A DNA stretch of 64,000 nucleotides. Source: Bimastos eiseni (taxonomy: Eukaryota; Annelida; Clitellata; Crassiclitellata; Lumbricidae). Below the pieces are notes generated by a model that was given only the letters and a program-made list of their open reading frames with translations, made no database searches and was not told the DNA's origin. Shown here one piece after another: positions 35,581 to 46,400 of the stretch (position 1 is the first letter of the stretch; each line of letters starts with the position of its first letter). The translations under genes and the position numbers were made by a program. The stretch covers positions 31,729,032 through 31,793,031 of the forward strand of contig OY365814.1 of assembly GCA_959347315.1 (NCBI GenBank), written 5' to 3'.

Positions 35581-38071
35581 CATGTATACATTACGCGCAT
35601 ACACAAATTACACATATTCATACATATGCATTACGCACGCATGCGCGCAAACGCATACATTTTCTAGACAAGTGAGCTATTGGGTCCAGGTGGGACTTTG
35701 AATATGTCTATAGGATGTCTGTATAGCGATGTTCAACTGTTGGCTAGACTTTTTATTGGCTCCACTTGTAAATTATCCCGCTGGCGTTCAATCTTCTGCA
35801 GGGCCTAAGGGACAATTCGCCTGGGCTTCGTCTTACACCGTATATCATAAAATCTTGTCAGCTTTGGCGCGTGTGTAGAACACTGAGAGGGAACTGTCAG
35901 TCCCAGTTGCTCCATTCTTATCAATCGCTTCTTATCAGAGCTTTGATAGGTTTTGGAGAGGTTTAGTTGACGAGAGGGGGGGAGTGTATTTATGTGTTGA
36001 GAAGCTATCACATTGTGTGTTAGGTAACGAGAGATTTATGCTCTAAGAATGAGATGAGGTGCTCTGCAAGAAGACAAATTGTGTCAACATGCTGTCAATG
36101 TCTGTTTTAGGAAGGATTTGAATTATGTGCTAAAGATTTAGTATAGACTTAGACCAGAAACTGTTTGACAGTTGGGCAGTTTATATTCCTAAGTGGTATT
36201 CCTATGTTATATTCCTAAGTGGTATTCCTATGTTATATTCCTAAGTGGTATTCCTATGTTATATTCCTAAGTGGTATTCCTATGTTATATTCCTAAGTGG
36301 TATTCCTATGTTATATTCTTATGTGGTATTCCTATGTTATATTCCTAAGTGATATTCCTATGTTATATTCTTATGTGGTATTCCTAGGTTATATTCCTAA
36401 GTGGTATTCCTATGTTATATATATAAGTGGTATTCCTATGTTATATTCCTAAGTGGTATTCCTATGTTATATTCCTAAGTGGTATTCCTATGTTATATTC
36501 CTAAGTGGTATTCCTATGTTATATTCTTATGTGGTATTCCTATGTTATATTCCTAAGTGGTATTCCTATGTTATATTCTTATGTGGTATTCCTATGTTAT
36601 ATTCTTATGTTATATTCTTATGTTATATTCTTATGTTATATTCTTATGTTATATTCTTATGTTATATTCCTAAGTGGTATTCCTATGTTATATTCTTATG
36701 TGGTATTCCTATGTTATATTCTTATGTTATATTCCTAAGTGGTATTCCTATGTTATATTCTTATGTGGTATTCCTATGTTATATATATAAGTGGTATTCC
36801 TATGTTATATTCTTATGTGGTATTCCTATGTTATATTCTTATGTTATATTCTTATGTTATATTCTTATGTTATATATTTCTATAGTTAGTAATTCACCCT
36901 TTTGTTCAAAATTGCCTATCCATATTCCTTTTTATCCATTACATCTCGTATAATTTTATTACCAATTCATATTGATATCTTACTACTTCACTTCCCATTC
37001 CTACTACTGGCAGATCACCTGGCGTTTGGGTTTGTTTGCCAATGATAGCTTGTTAGTTTTCCGACAGATGTTTTAGAATTTCCCAGAGGCTTTTTTCCAG
37101 GAGTTTTCCGGAAGGAAACCTCCGATGTAGGCTCCGAATAAAAAGAGCAACTACTCCACACAGCTACTGACTGTTGCGAATGATGATTTGAGCCAGTGCT
37201 GCTAGTACTGGATGAATATTGGACTCAATGTTTCCAGACCTATATCATCTGCTTACGCATAGGAGTTTTTTTACCCGTCTGGGATGGGCTGCTCTTTGGC
37301 CATCTGGCGATTGGTGTAGTCCGCGTGGGCTACTATATAGGCCATCTGGTGGTAGGACGAAGAGTTTATCCGGGGTCTTTCGTCGACACTAACGAAGGAT
37401 GAAGGCGGTCTTAAAGTGCGTAGCTGTGGGTTTGAGGAGTTTTTTAAACTTAAGTGCAAACATGGAAATGACGGAGACGAACAGAGAAGCTGACATGAAG
37501 GGGGTTATGAGAGGCAGCGGTTGGAAAGACTGAGACAGACGTATGCGTACATACATAAACAGGGAGACACTTCAGTAGATGCACGTACACAAACAGGCAG
37601 ACAAAGACAGACAGACAGAGAGGCGTACAGATTTATCAACTGACATGCATGGATACAGATAGATAAACAGACAGACAAACAGACAGCAGACAGACAGGCA
37701 AACATACAGACTAATATTTTACATTACTTTACCTCCTTTTGGCCTATGTTTGTATCTACATCTTAACTTTAACATACATGTATCTGTTCGTCCTTTACTT
37801 TGCTTTACTATACTTTGCTTTTTTTACCTTGTATGCATCCAACCACATGAAATGAGTTACCCAATGAGCTTCATCTTCTGCCCAAAACCTCCTCATCTGC
37901 ATTCTAATCATTACTGAAACCACTCTGTTTGGCCGTACTCGGACCAGGAGCGTTTCTGAGTAATCTTGAAAGAGCCCTATGTTAAGTTTGATTGATTAAT
38001 TGATTGATTGGTTGGTTGGTTGATTGATTGATTAATTGATTGGTTGGTTGATTGATTGATTGGTATTCTAG
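35158..38071 (+). other. Laminin intron 4 (2.9 kb)
   Basis: Dominated by an ACAT-type tetranucleotide tract (35220-35640), the 13-bp satellite (36181-36872), CAGA repeats (37530-37700) and GATT repeats before exon 5. No second gene seen. Confidence 0.75.
36181..36872. repeat. 13-bp satellite with 26-bp higher-order unit
   Basis: About 53 copies of a 13-bp unit in four variants: TTATATTCCTAAG, TGGTATTCCTATG, TTATATTCTTATG and TTATATATATAAG. The first two alternate to form 26-bp dimers, while the third also occurs in short homogeneous runs. The hydrophobic open frame is an artefact. Confidence 0.95.
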
Positions 38072-38191
38072 GAATTCACTCGTGCTCGGTTCATTCGCCT
38101 TCGTCTGCAGAGAATTCGAACCCTCAACGCTGATCTGATGATTCCAATCCCTTCTAACCTCAAATACCTCGACCCCACCGTCACGAATCGG
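38072..38191 (+). CDS. LAMA1/2-like: Laminin alpha exon 5: LN domain, C-terminal part
   Basis: Residues 257-296, phase 0 at both ends (ttctAG|GAATTC, CGG|GTGAGT). It reads EFTRARFIRLRLQRIRTLNA then DLM and DPTVTNR. The FIRLRLQRIRTLNADLM block is the signature strand pair near the end of alpha-chain LN domains. A GATT-type simple repeat abuts the acceptor. Confidence 0.96.
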
Positions 38192-38221
38192 GTGAGTCAT
38201 GATTTCCTACAGTTTGGTTGT

Positions 38222-38326
38222 TGCAGTCTAACGATACTGTGTGATAGCAAAGATCATTAGCGTCGCCCTCCTCCCTTATCCAGGCTTGGGACTGGCACTG
38301 ACCGTGTACTACCAGTGGTGGAGTTT
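38222..38326 (+). repeat. Dispersed ~100-bp repeat, well preserved
   Basis: Begins tgcagtctaacgatactgtg about 30 bp after the exon 5 donor, includes TTATCCAGGCTTGGGACTGG and ends agtggtggagtt. Confidence 0.92.
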
Positions 38327-39132
38327 CCATGACCCCGTGACTGATATGCATAGAAGAGATGTGACACCATAACGTGTCAGCCAATCAGTGATCGTCTTTT
38401 CTGATACATTGCGGGCGATGTTTGTGGTCGGCTGCGTAATGAATAAAGTGACATCCGGGTACTCCTAAGGATAACTTTGAACCCATAATCGCCGAAAAGT
38501 TGATCAATATTTATGCTATGCCTGTCAAAAAGTCTTCTTCCTTTAGTCTCATTTCATTTATATTGCAAAAATTCTGTATATTAAACTGTTCAATTTCGAA
38601 CACAAGCGATTTGTCCTGCAAATAGTCTTGTATGTAGTCATAGTGACTGTCACACACAGAATCTAGGTCAATGACACAGTTTTCGTCGGTTTCATTTCCC
38701 TTCCTTATTAGTGCCAACATGACCTTATTATACAACTTATTCATTTTAGAAGCGGGACACAACCAGTTCTGCAAGAGTTTATTGAATCAAATTACACTGA
38801 CTTTGATAGAAAAGTATGTTTTTTGAAACTTCCTGTTTGATTTTGGATTGATTTAATTAAAGCTATTCATTGAAACACTGTAAAAGAGCTGACATGAAAA
38901 CATGGAATCCAAAAGGGTAAAAAATATCGCCATAGCCTGGATTACCCTATCACACAAAAAGAGTTTGCAGCACTCACCCAGTCTAACGTGGCAGAAGATA
39001 CAACTTTAGGATAATTCAATAATTCTAATCATTCTATAATTCAATGATTCTAATTCTAAATCTATCATATGTGATAAGATGCATTATATGAATATTAACA
39101 AAGAAAGAGGAGCCAAGGTATAAGCTGTTAAG

Positions 39133-39340
<208 letters not shown>

Positions 39341-39494
39341 AATAATTGGATCACCCTAATATAAATATGTATAGATTGTATATAAATGGACATGAAGTGT
39401 TAGCAACTTCATTTTCTTAGCCTTGGCATATGAAGACTACTTGACAGTCCTCTCTGTTGCCGTCTCGTCTTCCCACTGACAGTGTGCGGCCAGT

Positions 39495-39630
39495 GTACAC
39501 ATTATAGCTCAGTTGACTAGGGATGCAGATGGATCAGATATCTCTAACCAGATTAGTCTGATTGGGCTGGGATTAAATCCCGACCTTTTGGTCGACAGCC
39601 CAACATCCATTCACTAGACTACAGTAGGGC
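39495..39630 (-). mobile_element. tRNA-like SINE head, minus strand
   Basis: On the minus strand an A-box-like tgtagtctagtgaatgg is followed by a B-box-like ggtcgggatttaatccc. The arm sequence gtcgaccaaaaggtcg could form a stem. It may be a SINE head or a decayed tRNA gene. Confidence 0.4.
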
Positions 39631-39847
39631 ACCACTTAGAACTAAACCAAGGAGGTCTGAATATTAATTGCCGTATCCTCGACTAAACCCTCTTAGATAT
39701 CTATCTGCCTGGGGCAATAAGAGTCTTCGCGACCCCTTCGAAGACAACTGTATGATTTATGCCAAATTTACGCAGATGACCTTATGTGCCTCAAGAGTAC
39801 GCACTGTGGCGGAGTTTAAAATTTTTAAAGCGACCACTGTTAGCTGT

Positions 39848-40244
39848 TATTAGACACCCTTAAAAACTGTCGCTACATTATATAATAAGTTGTCGATGCA
39901 AAGGACACAAAAGTGATCCCACCACTACAGTTTATAAATATTCTTAGCTGCATAATGGCAATGTGTTAGTCCCAAGACTGGATAAAGGAGGAGGGCGCCG
40001 TTAATGATCTTTATTATCAGACAGTGTCGTTGCATAGTTAAACCAAAGTTCACAATTGGTTGTTGCAGTTTAACGACAGTGCGTGGTAACAAAGACCATT
40101 AGCGTCGCCCTCCTCCTTTATCCAGGCTTGGGACTGGCACTGGCCTAGTACTACTAATTGGCGCGTAAGCAAAATTCTCAATTGCTTTGGGTTTACAAGT
40201 ATATATTAGTTGGTAGTCAAGGTTTTTAAAGGTGTCTAATGACC
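39848..40244. mobile_element. Palindromic (foldback) MITE with inverted ends
   Basis: Ends are TTAGACACCCTTAAAAAC at the left and GTTTTTAAAGGTGTCTAA at the right, inverted repeats with one mismatch. Inside are two head-to-head copies of the roughly 100-bp dispersed sequence (39966-40044 reverse, 40061-40145 forward). No coding capacity. Related ends (TTTTAAAGGTGTC) are at about 27645, 44700/44815, 47055, 47245, 47487, 49131 and 57495/57730. Confidence 0.75.
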
Positions 40245-40948
40245 GAGTTGCTTATTGTGTAGCCTATGTAATTTAGTTAGCTATTCTTTTAGCGACTCTT
40301 TTCTAAGGCAAACATGATATGCCCCATATTCAGGGTACCTACGGTTCAAGTGTCGTTGTTTAGGGGGTGGCTTAACGGATCATCTGACAATAGGGCTATT
40401 AATCTAGGGTAGCGGAGTATGCGTGGCAGAGGGTCATATTCTGATAGGCGGAGCTGGGTAATTTTGTTACCCCTTCCATTTTAGTGGAAGGGGAAGTTTT
40501 TCCTGCACGACCATTTATCAAAACCCTGTTTATGCTGACAGTGAAGGAAAAATGCCTATACAATGTTTATAATAATAAAAATGATAACGAATATAGTAAT
40601 TACAGTGCTTATAATGGGGGTATAATAATAATAATGATAATGACGATGATGATGAAACTAATGATGACGATGATGATGATGATGATGATGATCAGGAGGA
40701 GGGGGAGGAGGAGGAGGACGACGACGATGATAATAATAATATTAATATTAATAATAAATAATAATTCCAGACGTCTGCATGTGACCACTAATGATGGGTA
40801 TTCGTTAGGGATACGAAATTTGTGGTTGTGGTGATGATGGTGATGATGATGATGGTGGTGGTAGTGGCAGCGATGATGATGACGATGACGATGGCGACGG
40901 CGACGACGATGATTGGCAGCTGAACGTCCTGTTGTGCTGTGTGTCCAG

Positions 40949-41038
40949 TACTATTACTCGATCAAGGACATCTCCGTCGGTGGACAATGCATCTGTTACG
41001 GTCACGCCAGGTCCTGTCCCATAGACCCATCGACCAGG
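40949..41038 (+). CDS. LAMA1/2-like: Laminin alpha exon 6: end of LN, start of first LE repeat
   Basis: Residues 297-326, phase 0 at both ends (tgtcCAG|TACTAT, AGG|GTAAGA). It reads YYYSIKDISVGGQ, closing the LN domain, then CICYGHARSCPIDPSTR, opening the first laminin-type EGF repeat at Cys310. The GHA(R/S) motif after a C-x-C pair is diagnostic for the first LE repeat of laminins. Confidence 0.97.
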
Positions 41039-41275
41039 GTAAGACATGCAACGATCATTCTACTTCTCACCCTACTTTTCATTCTCAATCTTCTCCTGTT
41101 CCTACTCTTCTCCCTGCTTTTTCTGTAGCTTCCCTAGCAGTCAGTCAGTCAGTCAGTCAGTCGGTCGGTCGGTCGATCGATCGATCGATCGATTGATCGA
41201 TCAATCAATCCATTGATCAATCAGCCAATTAATCAATCAATCAATCAAAATGACTTTAATTGTTGCCTCACCCAG
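41039..41275 (+). repeat. Short intron 6 of tetranucleotide repeats
   Basis: (CAGT)n, (CGGT)n, (CGAT)n and (CAAT)n follow one another at 41140-41250, as if one tetramer array mutated stepwise. Confidence 0.9.
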
Positions 41276-41393
41276 GAGTTGCAATGCAAGTGTGAGGACA
41301 ATACCTGTGGCGGAAGCTGCGAAGTCTGCTGTCCTCTCTTCAATCAAGTCCCTTGGCGCCAGGGAACCTACAAACAGAGCGCTGTCTGCCAAG
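41276..41393 (+). CDS. LAMA1/2-like: Laminin alpha exon 7: remainder of LE repeat 1
   Basis: Residues 327-365 plus one base (phase 0 in, phase 1 out; cccAG|GAGTTG, CAAG|GTAAGT). It reads ELQCKCEDNTCGGSCEVCC then PLFNQVPWRQG, the usual C-x-C-x4-5-C-x3-C-x2-CC-P-x4-PW pattern of LE1. The intron before it is only 237 bp, the shortest in this gene section, and is filled with CAGT/GATC/CAAT tetranucleotide runs. Confidence 0.96.
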
Positions 41394-41499
41394 GTAAGTT
41401 AAGTCGGGCTCTTATATCATGCTCATAGACGTAAAGCAGAGATCCGCCACTGCCCGTGCTCTAGAAGTGCCGGTCCAAAATCAAGATATGGGAGAAGAG

Positions 41500-41649
41500 C
41501 AGGGACGGCAATCCCGGGGGTGGGTGAGGGGACTAGTCATCCCACCTTATACAGAGAAAGGACAATTTATAGGTGTGTCCTCCCCACATTTCCTACTCCT
41601 CTCATTGGGTGTCTTCCCCTATCGGTCAAGCGAGATCGCGTCCTCCTCA
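41500..41649. mobile_element. Diverged hAT-like MITE, reverse copy
   Basis: Matches the reverse complement of 8044-8192: cagggacggcaatcccggg end, ccaccttatacagagaaag, gtcctccccacatttcctac, tctcattggg and agatcgcgtcctcctcag end. More diverged than the 8-kb copy. Confidence 0.75.
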
Positions 41650-41670
41650 GGAGGGCTATGATAGTCATCT

Positions 41671-41814
41671 AGTTGTACTGCAGAGCAATTGTGCGCGAAG
41701 TACTTGCTCAAGGTCCCTACACAGTGACTCCTCTGATAATGGTCGAACCCGCTCACTAAGCGCACACTGAACGTTACAGACCGACCGTTCTAACCGATCG
41801 GCCACCGTGCCACA
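41671..41814 (-). mobile_element. tRNA-derived SINE, minus strand
   Basis: Same family as 6148-6372, truncated at its tail. On the minus strand: tggccgatcggttagaacgg (A box region), then gagcgggttcgaccatt (B box). Confidence 0.75.
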
Positions 41815-42318
41815 CTTCGTTTAATCCCCGAATGTAGGCCTAATTTCATGCGATGTTACAGCGCATTTGTATGGCGCCGCTCGATCCAGCAACGAAATGC
41901 TTCGTGGACGATATATCTCTCCATCACGCACGTTTCTGCGCCTGCAAGCTCCATACGTGAATCTCTTCAGGGGCCGTTCACATATTACGTACACAACGAG
42001 GGGAGGAGGTTTCGAATTTCGGCGATTTTTCGTACGGGTGCGTATGTGAGGGAGTGGGGGTCCAGAAAATATGTACGTACAAATATAATTGTCTAAGAAC
42101 TTCAAACCCAATCACAGACTATATTCTTGCTTAATCAATTTTATGTAGCATTTCTCTTCAAAAATGCAAGGGTTGTTAGTGCTTTACATCGTCTGAAAAG
42201 ATAACTAATTTAAGCTGTTAAATCTGATGCTTAAAAAAATAAATAGGTTATTAAGGGTGTCTAATTACTGCATTTGTCTGTTTATTAAGGTTGATACTGG
42301 AACAACTAGAAAGGTTAA

Positions 42319-42459
42319 GGGGCCGTCTATATATTACGAACAAAGTGAGGGGGTTTCAAATTTCGGCTCAAAGGGTCCACGAAATGTACTCGGTGCAACA
42401 GGGAAGGGAGATCCGAAAATTCGATTGTTTTTTACGTTCGTAATATATGGATGGGCCGT
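42319..42459. mobile_element. MITE with GGGGCCGTC..ATATATTACG ends
   Basis: Left end ggggccgtctatatattacg and right end cgtaatatatggatgggcc are imperfect inverted repeats. Related single ends are at 41970 and 42547 on the same strand. Such ends resemble those of ISL2EU/PHIS-type elements; the assignment is tentative. Confidence 0.55.
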
Positions 42460-42470
42460 AAGTCATCTGG

Positions 42471-42474
<4 letters not shown>

Positions 42475-42530
<56 letters not shown>
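42475..42530. repeat. (TA)n microsatellite
   Basis: Pure TA run. Similar runs are at 43855-43910 and 45790-45824 in the same intron. Confidence 0.95.
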
Positions 42531-42533
<3 letters not shown>

Positions 42534-42639
42534 GACTGCATTTTACGTAAGGGTCCGTCCATATATTACGTACGCAAAATGATCGGATTTTCAGACCCCC
42601 TTTCTAATAATGCCGTGTAATTGGAAGCGAGATTGATAA

Positions 42640-42845
42640 AAATATTGTAACTAAAAGGGTTCCACGACGAGTAGAATTCTTATATCCTTACCGCTTCTAT
42701 TTAAGCTTGTTTCTTTTCATCATTTCAGCTCCCAGTTTAGCATGATTGTTATTATCGATCATGCTTCGTGTTACATTATATATTGTATCAGATATCTGCG
42801 CCAAAACGGTCGCGCCAAAACGGCCGCGCCAAAACGTCCTGCTCA
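42640..42845 (-). repeat. Minisatellite-bearing dispersed repeat, inverted arm
   Basis: Reverse complement of 45330-45510, sharing ccacgacgagta, ctcccagtttagcatgatt, catgcttcgtgttacatta, tattgtatcagatatctgcg and gccaaaacg. Carries only about three of the 15-bp minisatellite units. Confidence 0.8.
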
Positions 42846-43431
42846 GACTGTAGTAGTATTAATGATCAATATAGGCATTGCGAAAACAAAAAGTCAGAGG
42901 GAAAAGAGTCAAGATGGGAGAGGTCGAATAGAAAACGTTTATCTTGATGGCTTATTAAAAGGAAGCAATATTATCGTTAGATACCTTTTTTGGCTTCAAT
43001 CGACGCTACATAGTGATGCCAAAGCTGATATTTCCAATTCGCACAGTACTGTGTCGCTCAGGGCAGCCTATTAACAGCAGCAATGAAATACAATGAAGAT
43101 TTGCAAAAGGAGACTGGAGGTACATGGGTCAATTTAAAACGAGTTGGATTAGCAGAAGTATTAGCATAAGAGCAAGTGGGTTGAGTGTTTTTGATGTATA
43201 TCAGTGGAACCTGTCATGGACGCTGATAAGGGTAAACTATTATTGGCGTTTGAGATGCAATGCTACAGGCGGATTCTAAGAATACGTTGGGAACAGAAAA
43301 TCTCAAGCGAACAGATCAGAAGAGTGAAAAAATTGGCAAAAGGAACATAGTACAATGCGTCAAGGAGGGAAAACTGCCATTCTATTCTGTTATTCTATCA
43401 TATTTACAAAGTAAAAATCCAGCGTATGGTG

Positions 43432-43503
43432 AAGAATGTCGCCCGATCCTATATCCAGGCTCGAGACTGGCACTTCTGGCGCACGAGCTGTGACGGAGTT
43501 CTG
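43432..43503 (+). repeat. Dispersed ~100-bp repeat, diverged
   Basis: Reads gtcgcccgatcctatatcca, ggctcgagactggcacttct and ends tgtgacggagtt. Confidence 0.7.
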
Positions 43504-43676
43504 TTTTGCATGTGACGTATGTGTGTACCATTAGACGGAGTTTTCACACGGCGTAGTTTAAAGGCAACTTACAAAATTAATCAAAAGAGCTGTGGAATGC
43601 CAAATTACTGCTAATTGATTGCAATAAGTCAGGAAAAAGATGAAGTAGTGTTAGAAATCGTGACCTCAGTATAGTA

Positions 43677-43782
43677 GTTTCAGTTAAACGACAGCGTGTG
43701 ATAACAGGATGATTAGCTTTATCCTCCTCTTCCATCCAGATTTGGGACTGGCACTATATGAGTACGAACGGTGGCAGAGTTG
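43677..43782 (+). repeat. Dispersed ~100-bp repeat
   Basis: Reads tttcagttaaacgacagcgt, gtgataacaggatgattagc, then tccagatttgggactggcac and ends acggtggcagagtt. Confidence 0.85.
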
Positions 43783-43851
43783 GGTACGTGACGTTTTGGC
43801 GCAGCCGTTTTGTCACAGGACGTTTTTGGCGCAGATCTATGATACAATGAT

Positions 43852-43911
<60 letters not shown>

Positions 43912-44149
43912 CATCGCTTTATAACGTAAGTACATCGCTCTAACGAAACAGCCATCTCGTCCAATGTCAAAATAGATCGACACTACTACTAAAAATGCAT
44001 TCATGTTTCACATGCATACATCGCTGTATGTAAAAACACGTGCCGAGACGATTTCCAGTTTTGTCTTTATGCTGTGTTTCTTACTGTTCCAAATGTTTAA
44101 GACTTCGACATGGCTCCGGTTGTCATCGCAGTTCTTCTTTGAATTTACT

Positions 44150-44641
44150 TAATGCATTCATTTCCCGATGTTAGTAAGGTACCTAGGTATACAAAATCCG
44201 AGCAGGGGGAGGCTGTTTCAGCTGTGGGACCCACGTAGGCAAAGTTCCTTGATTGGGCAGTGGAAGACCGCATACGTGGAACCACCAGCAGTCCGCGTGC
44301 AGACGAACGAAGGGAAGAACGGTGCGGAATAGAGGAGACCGTAGTGTAGAGGGCCAGAAGGTAGGCGGGGGACATACCCAAGGAGACAGCTATGCACCAG
44401 TGCAAGGGTCTTTAAACGAAAGCGCTGAGGAGGGGAAGCCAGTGAAGGGATTCACGCATGAAGAAAGAGATGTGACAAAATACAGGAACTCCAGCGATTA
44501 CCCGCACATCTTCCTCTGTGATCTTCCTCACTGCAATCAGTGACCTGTAAACTCCATGCGAGCTTATTATCGCTAAGGTGACCTCGTGATCGATGCTATC
44601 AAATGCATTCTTAGAATCTATGAAGCAGTGGTAGATGTTTT
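44150..44641 (-). pseudogene. LINE reverse transcriptase fragments, minus strand
   Basis: From the right, the minus strand reads NIYHCFIDSKNAFDSIDHEV (polymerase motif A region), then LHWLPLLSAFV, a stop, and after a frameshift MSPAYLLALY, SSIPHRSSLRSSARGLLVVP and RNFAYVGPTAE. The last part is the standard C-terminus of CR1-like LINEs. The YxDD box between them is missing, so the element is deleted and dead. Confidence 0.8.
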
Positions 44642-44865
44642 GTAATTTCGTTTATGCTTTTTCCGCTATTGACATTAAGAGCATAATGCGGTCATAAGAC
44701 ACCCTTCAAAACCGGCACTGCCTACTAATATATACATAGGGACCCAGAATCAATAACCTTATAGACGAAATTTGTTTACAAAATGTTCGATAATAGCAGT
44801 CAGTAAACGCTTCTAAGGGTGTCTAGCGACGCCAAAAAGTTGTTAATGAAACTCAGGATGGAGCA

Positions 44866-45352
44866 AGACGTTCTGGCGCAGCGCCGTTTTGGTGCAGGAC
44901 GTTTTGGCGTAGGACGTTTTGGTGCAGGACGTTTTGGCGCAGGACGTTTTGGTGCAGGACGTTTTGGCGTAGGACGTTTTGGTGCAGGACGTTTTGGTGC
45001 AGGACGTTTTGGCGTAGGACGTTTTGGTGCAGGACGTTTTGGCGCAGGACGTTTTGGTGCAGGACGTTTTGGCGTAGGACGTTTTGGTGCAGGACGTTTT
45101 GGTGCAGGACGTTTTGGCGTAGGACGTTTTGGTGCAGGACGTTTTGGCGCAGGACGTTTTGGCGTAGGACGTTTTGGTGCAGGACGTTTTGGCGCAGGAC
45201 GTTTTGGCGTAGGACGTTTTGGTGCAGGACGCTTTGGCGCAGCGCCGTTTTGGTGCAGGACGTTTTGGTGCAGGCCGTTTTGGCGTAGGACGTTTTGGTG
45301 CAGGACGTTTTGGCGTAGGACGTTTTGGTGCAGGACGTTTTGGCGCAGATAT
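44866..45352. repeat. 15-bp minisatellite (GGTGCAGGACGTTTT)
   Basis: About 31 copies of a 15-bp unit with TGC/CGC/CGT variants, open on both strands (GAGRF on plus, PAPKR on minus) because 15 is a multiple of three. Degenerate single units occur at 42790-42840 (reverse) and 43788-43840. Confidence 0.95.
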
Positions 45353-45544
45353 CTGATACAATATATAATGTAACATATATAATGTAACACGAAGCATGAC
45401 TGACGATAATAATTATGCTAAACTGGGAACTGGAATGATGAAAGAATTATGCTGAAATTTAAGTAGGATGGATATGAGAATTGCTACTCGTCGTGGAACC
45501 CTTTCACTCACAATCGTTTTAGCAATTTCGCTGTCAATTAAGCA

Positions 45545-45710
45545 GCATCATGTTTCATCAATCCGGCTTCCATTTAAGCATGATTATTTTAATCAATCCA
45601 CATTCCATGTAAACACGATTCTTTTCGTCAGTCCAGCTCCCAGTTTAACAGTATCCTTTTAATTGATCCGTCTTCTAGTTAAACATGATTCTTTTTCACG
45701 GATCAATCTT
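45545..45710. repeat. Degenerate 40-45 bp tandem repeat
   Basis: Four imperfect copies of rtcaatccrgcttccatttaa followed by catgattctttt. Related to 12415-12545 (opposite strand) and to part of the minisatellite-bearing repeat. Confidence 0.7.
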
Positions 45711-45786
45711 CCACTACCGGCGCTCCTTAGGTTTAACTTGATTTGCCACGTGGAATAATTTACGACACTTGGGTGTAGATTGCATT

Positions 45787-45825
<39 letters not shown>

Positions 45826-45888
45826 ACAGGCAGGCGATGTATAAATGAAGAAATTGAATACACAGTTTCTGAATTTATTAATAAACTC

Positions 45889-45993
45889 CACCACTGCTAG
45901 CACTCTGACCGTGCCAGTCCCAAGCCTGGATAAAAAAAGAGGGCGACGCTAATTATCTTTGTTATCACACAGTGTCGTTAAACTGCGACTTAC
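45889..45993 (-). repeat. Dispersed ~100-bp repeat, reverse, well preserved
   Basis: Reads aactccaccactgctagcac, gtgccagtcccaagcctgga, gagggcgacgctaattatct and ends tatcacacagtgtcgttaaa. Confidence 0.92.
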
Positions 45994-46137
45994 CAAGGAC
46001 ATGCCTAAACTCAGCCACTGACTCCAGTCTTGCGCTTAATGCAGACTGATCGTTTGGGATAACAGTACTTCTCTATACGAAAGTTGAGAGATGTATATAA
46101 TGGCGCTATATTAATTATTAGCTGTGGTACGTTGCAG

Positions 46138-46256
46138 AGTGTAACTGCTTTGGCCACGCTGACTCCTGCGTTTACAACGCAACGGTTGCTGAGCAACGAA
46201 TCAGTCTCAACACAGACGGTCTCTACGAGGGAGGGGGAGTGTGCCTCCGATGCAAG
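46138..46256 (+). CDS. LAMA1/2-like: Laminin alpha exon 8: LE repeat 2, first part
   Basis: Residues 366-405 (phase 1 in, phase 0 out; gttgCAG|AGTGTA, AAG|GTAACT). It reads ECNCFGHADSCVYNATVAEQ, then RISLNTDGLYEGGGVCLRCK. The CxCxGHAxxC start and GGGVC(I/L)xC end match the second LE repeat of LAMA1/LAMA2. NAT is a possible N-glycosylation site. Confidence 0.96.
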
Positions 46257-46284
46257 GTAACTAATAAATCATAATTATCTTTCC

Positions 46285-46400
46285 TATGTATGTATGTATG
46301 TATGTATGTGTATGTGTGTGTGTGTGTATGCATGCATGCATGCATGTATGTATGTATGTATGTATGTATGTATGTATGCATGTATTTATCTATGTGTTTA
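46285..46400. repeat. (GTAT)n / (GCAT)n microsatellite
   Basis: Tetranucleotide runs starting 30 bp after the exon 8 donor. Confidence 0.95.

Larger units (their letters stand above)
41394..46137 (+). other. Laminin intron 7 (4.7 kb)
   Basis: Contains a hAT-like MITE relative, a SINE, a third MITE type (42319-42459), a minisatellite-bearing repeat in inverted copies (42640-42845 and 44866-45510), a LINE pseudogene (44150-44641 minus) and several TA tracts. No second host gene. Confidence 0.75.

Noticed and set aside
36453..36953. 166-residue hydrophobic open frame as a membrane protein
   Set aside because: It is the 13-bp satellite read through; three units make 39 nt and keep a frame open without selection.
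44800..45397. 184-196 residue open frames (GAGRF or PAPKR repeats) as a repetitive protein gene
   Set aside because: Both strands and several frames are open because the unit is 15 bp. Unit variants are synonymous on neither strand in particular, and there is no signal peptide or splice context.
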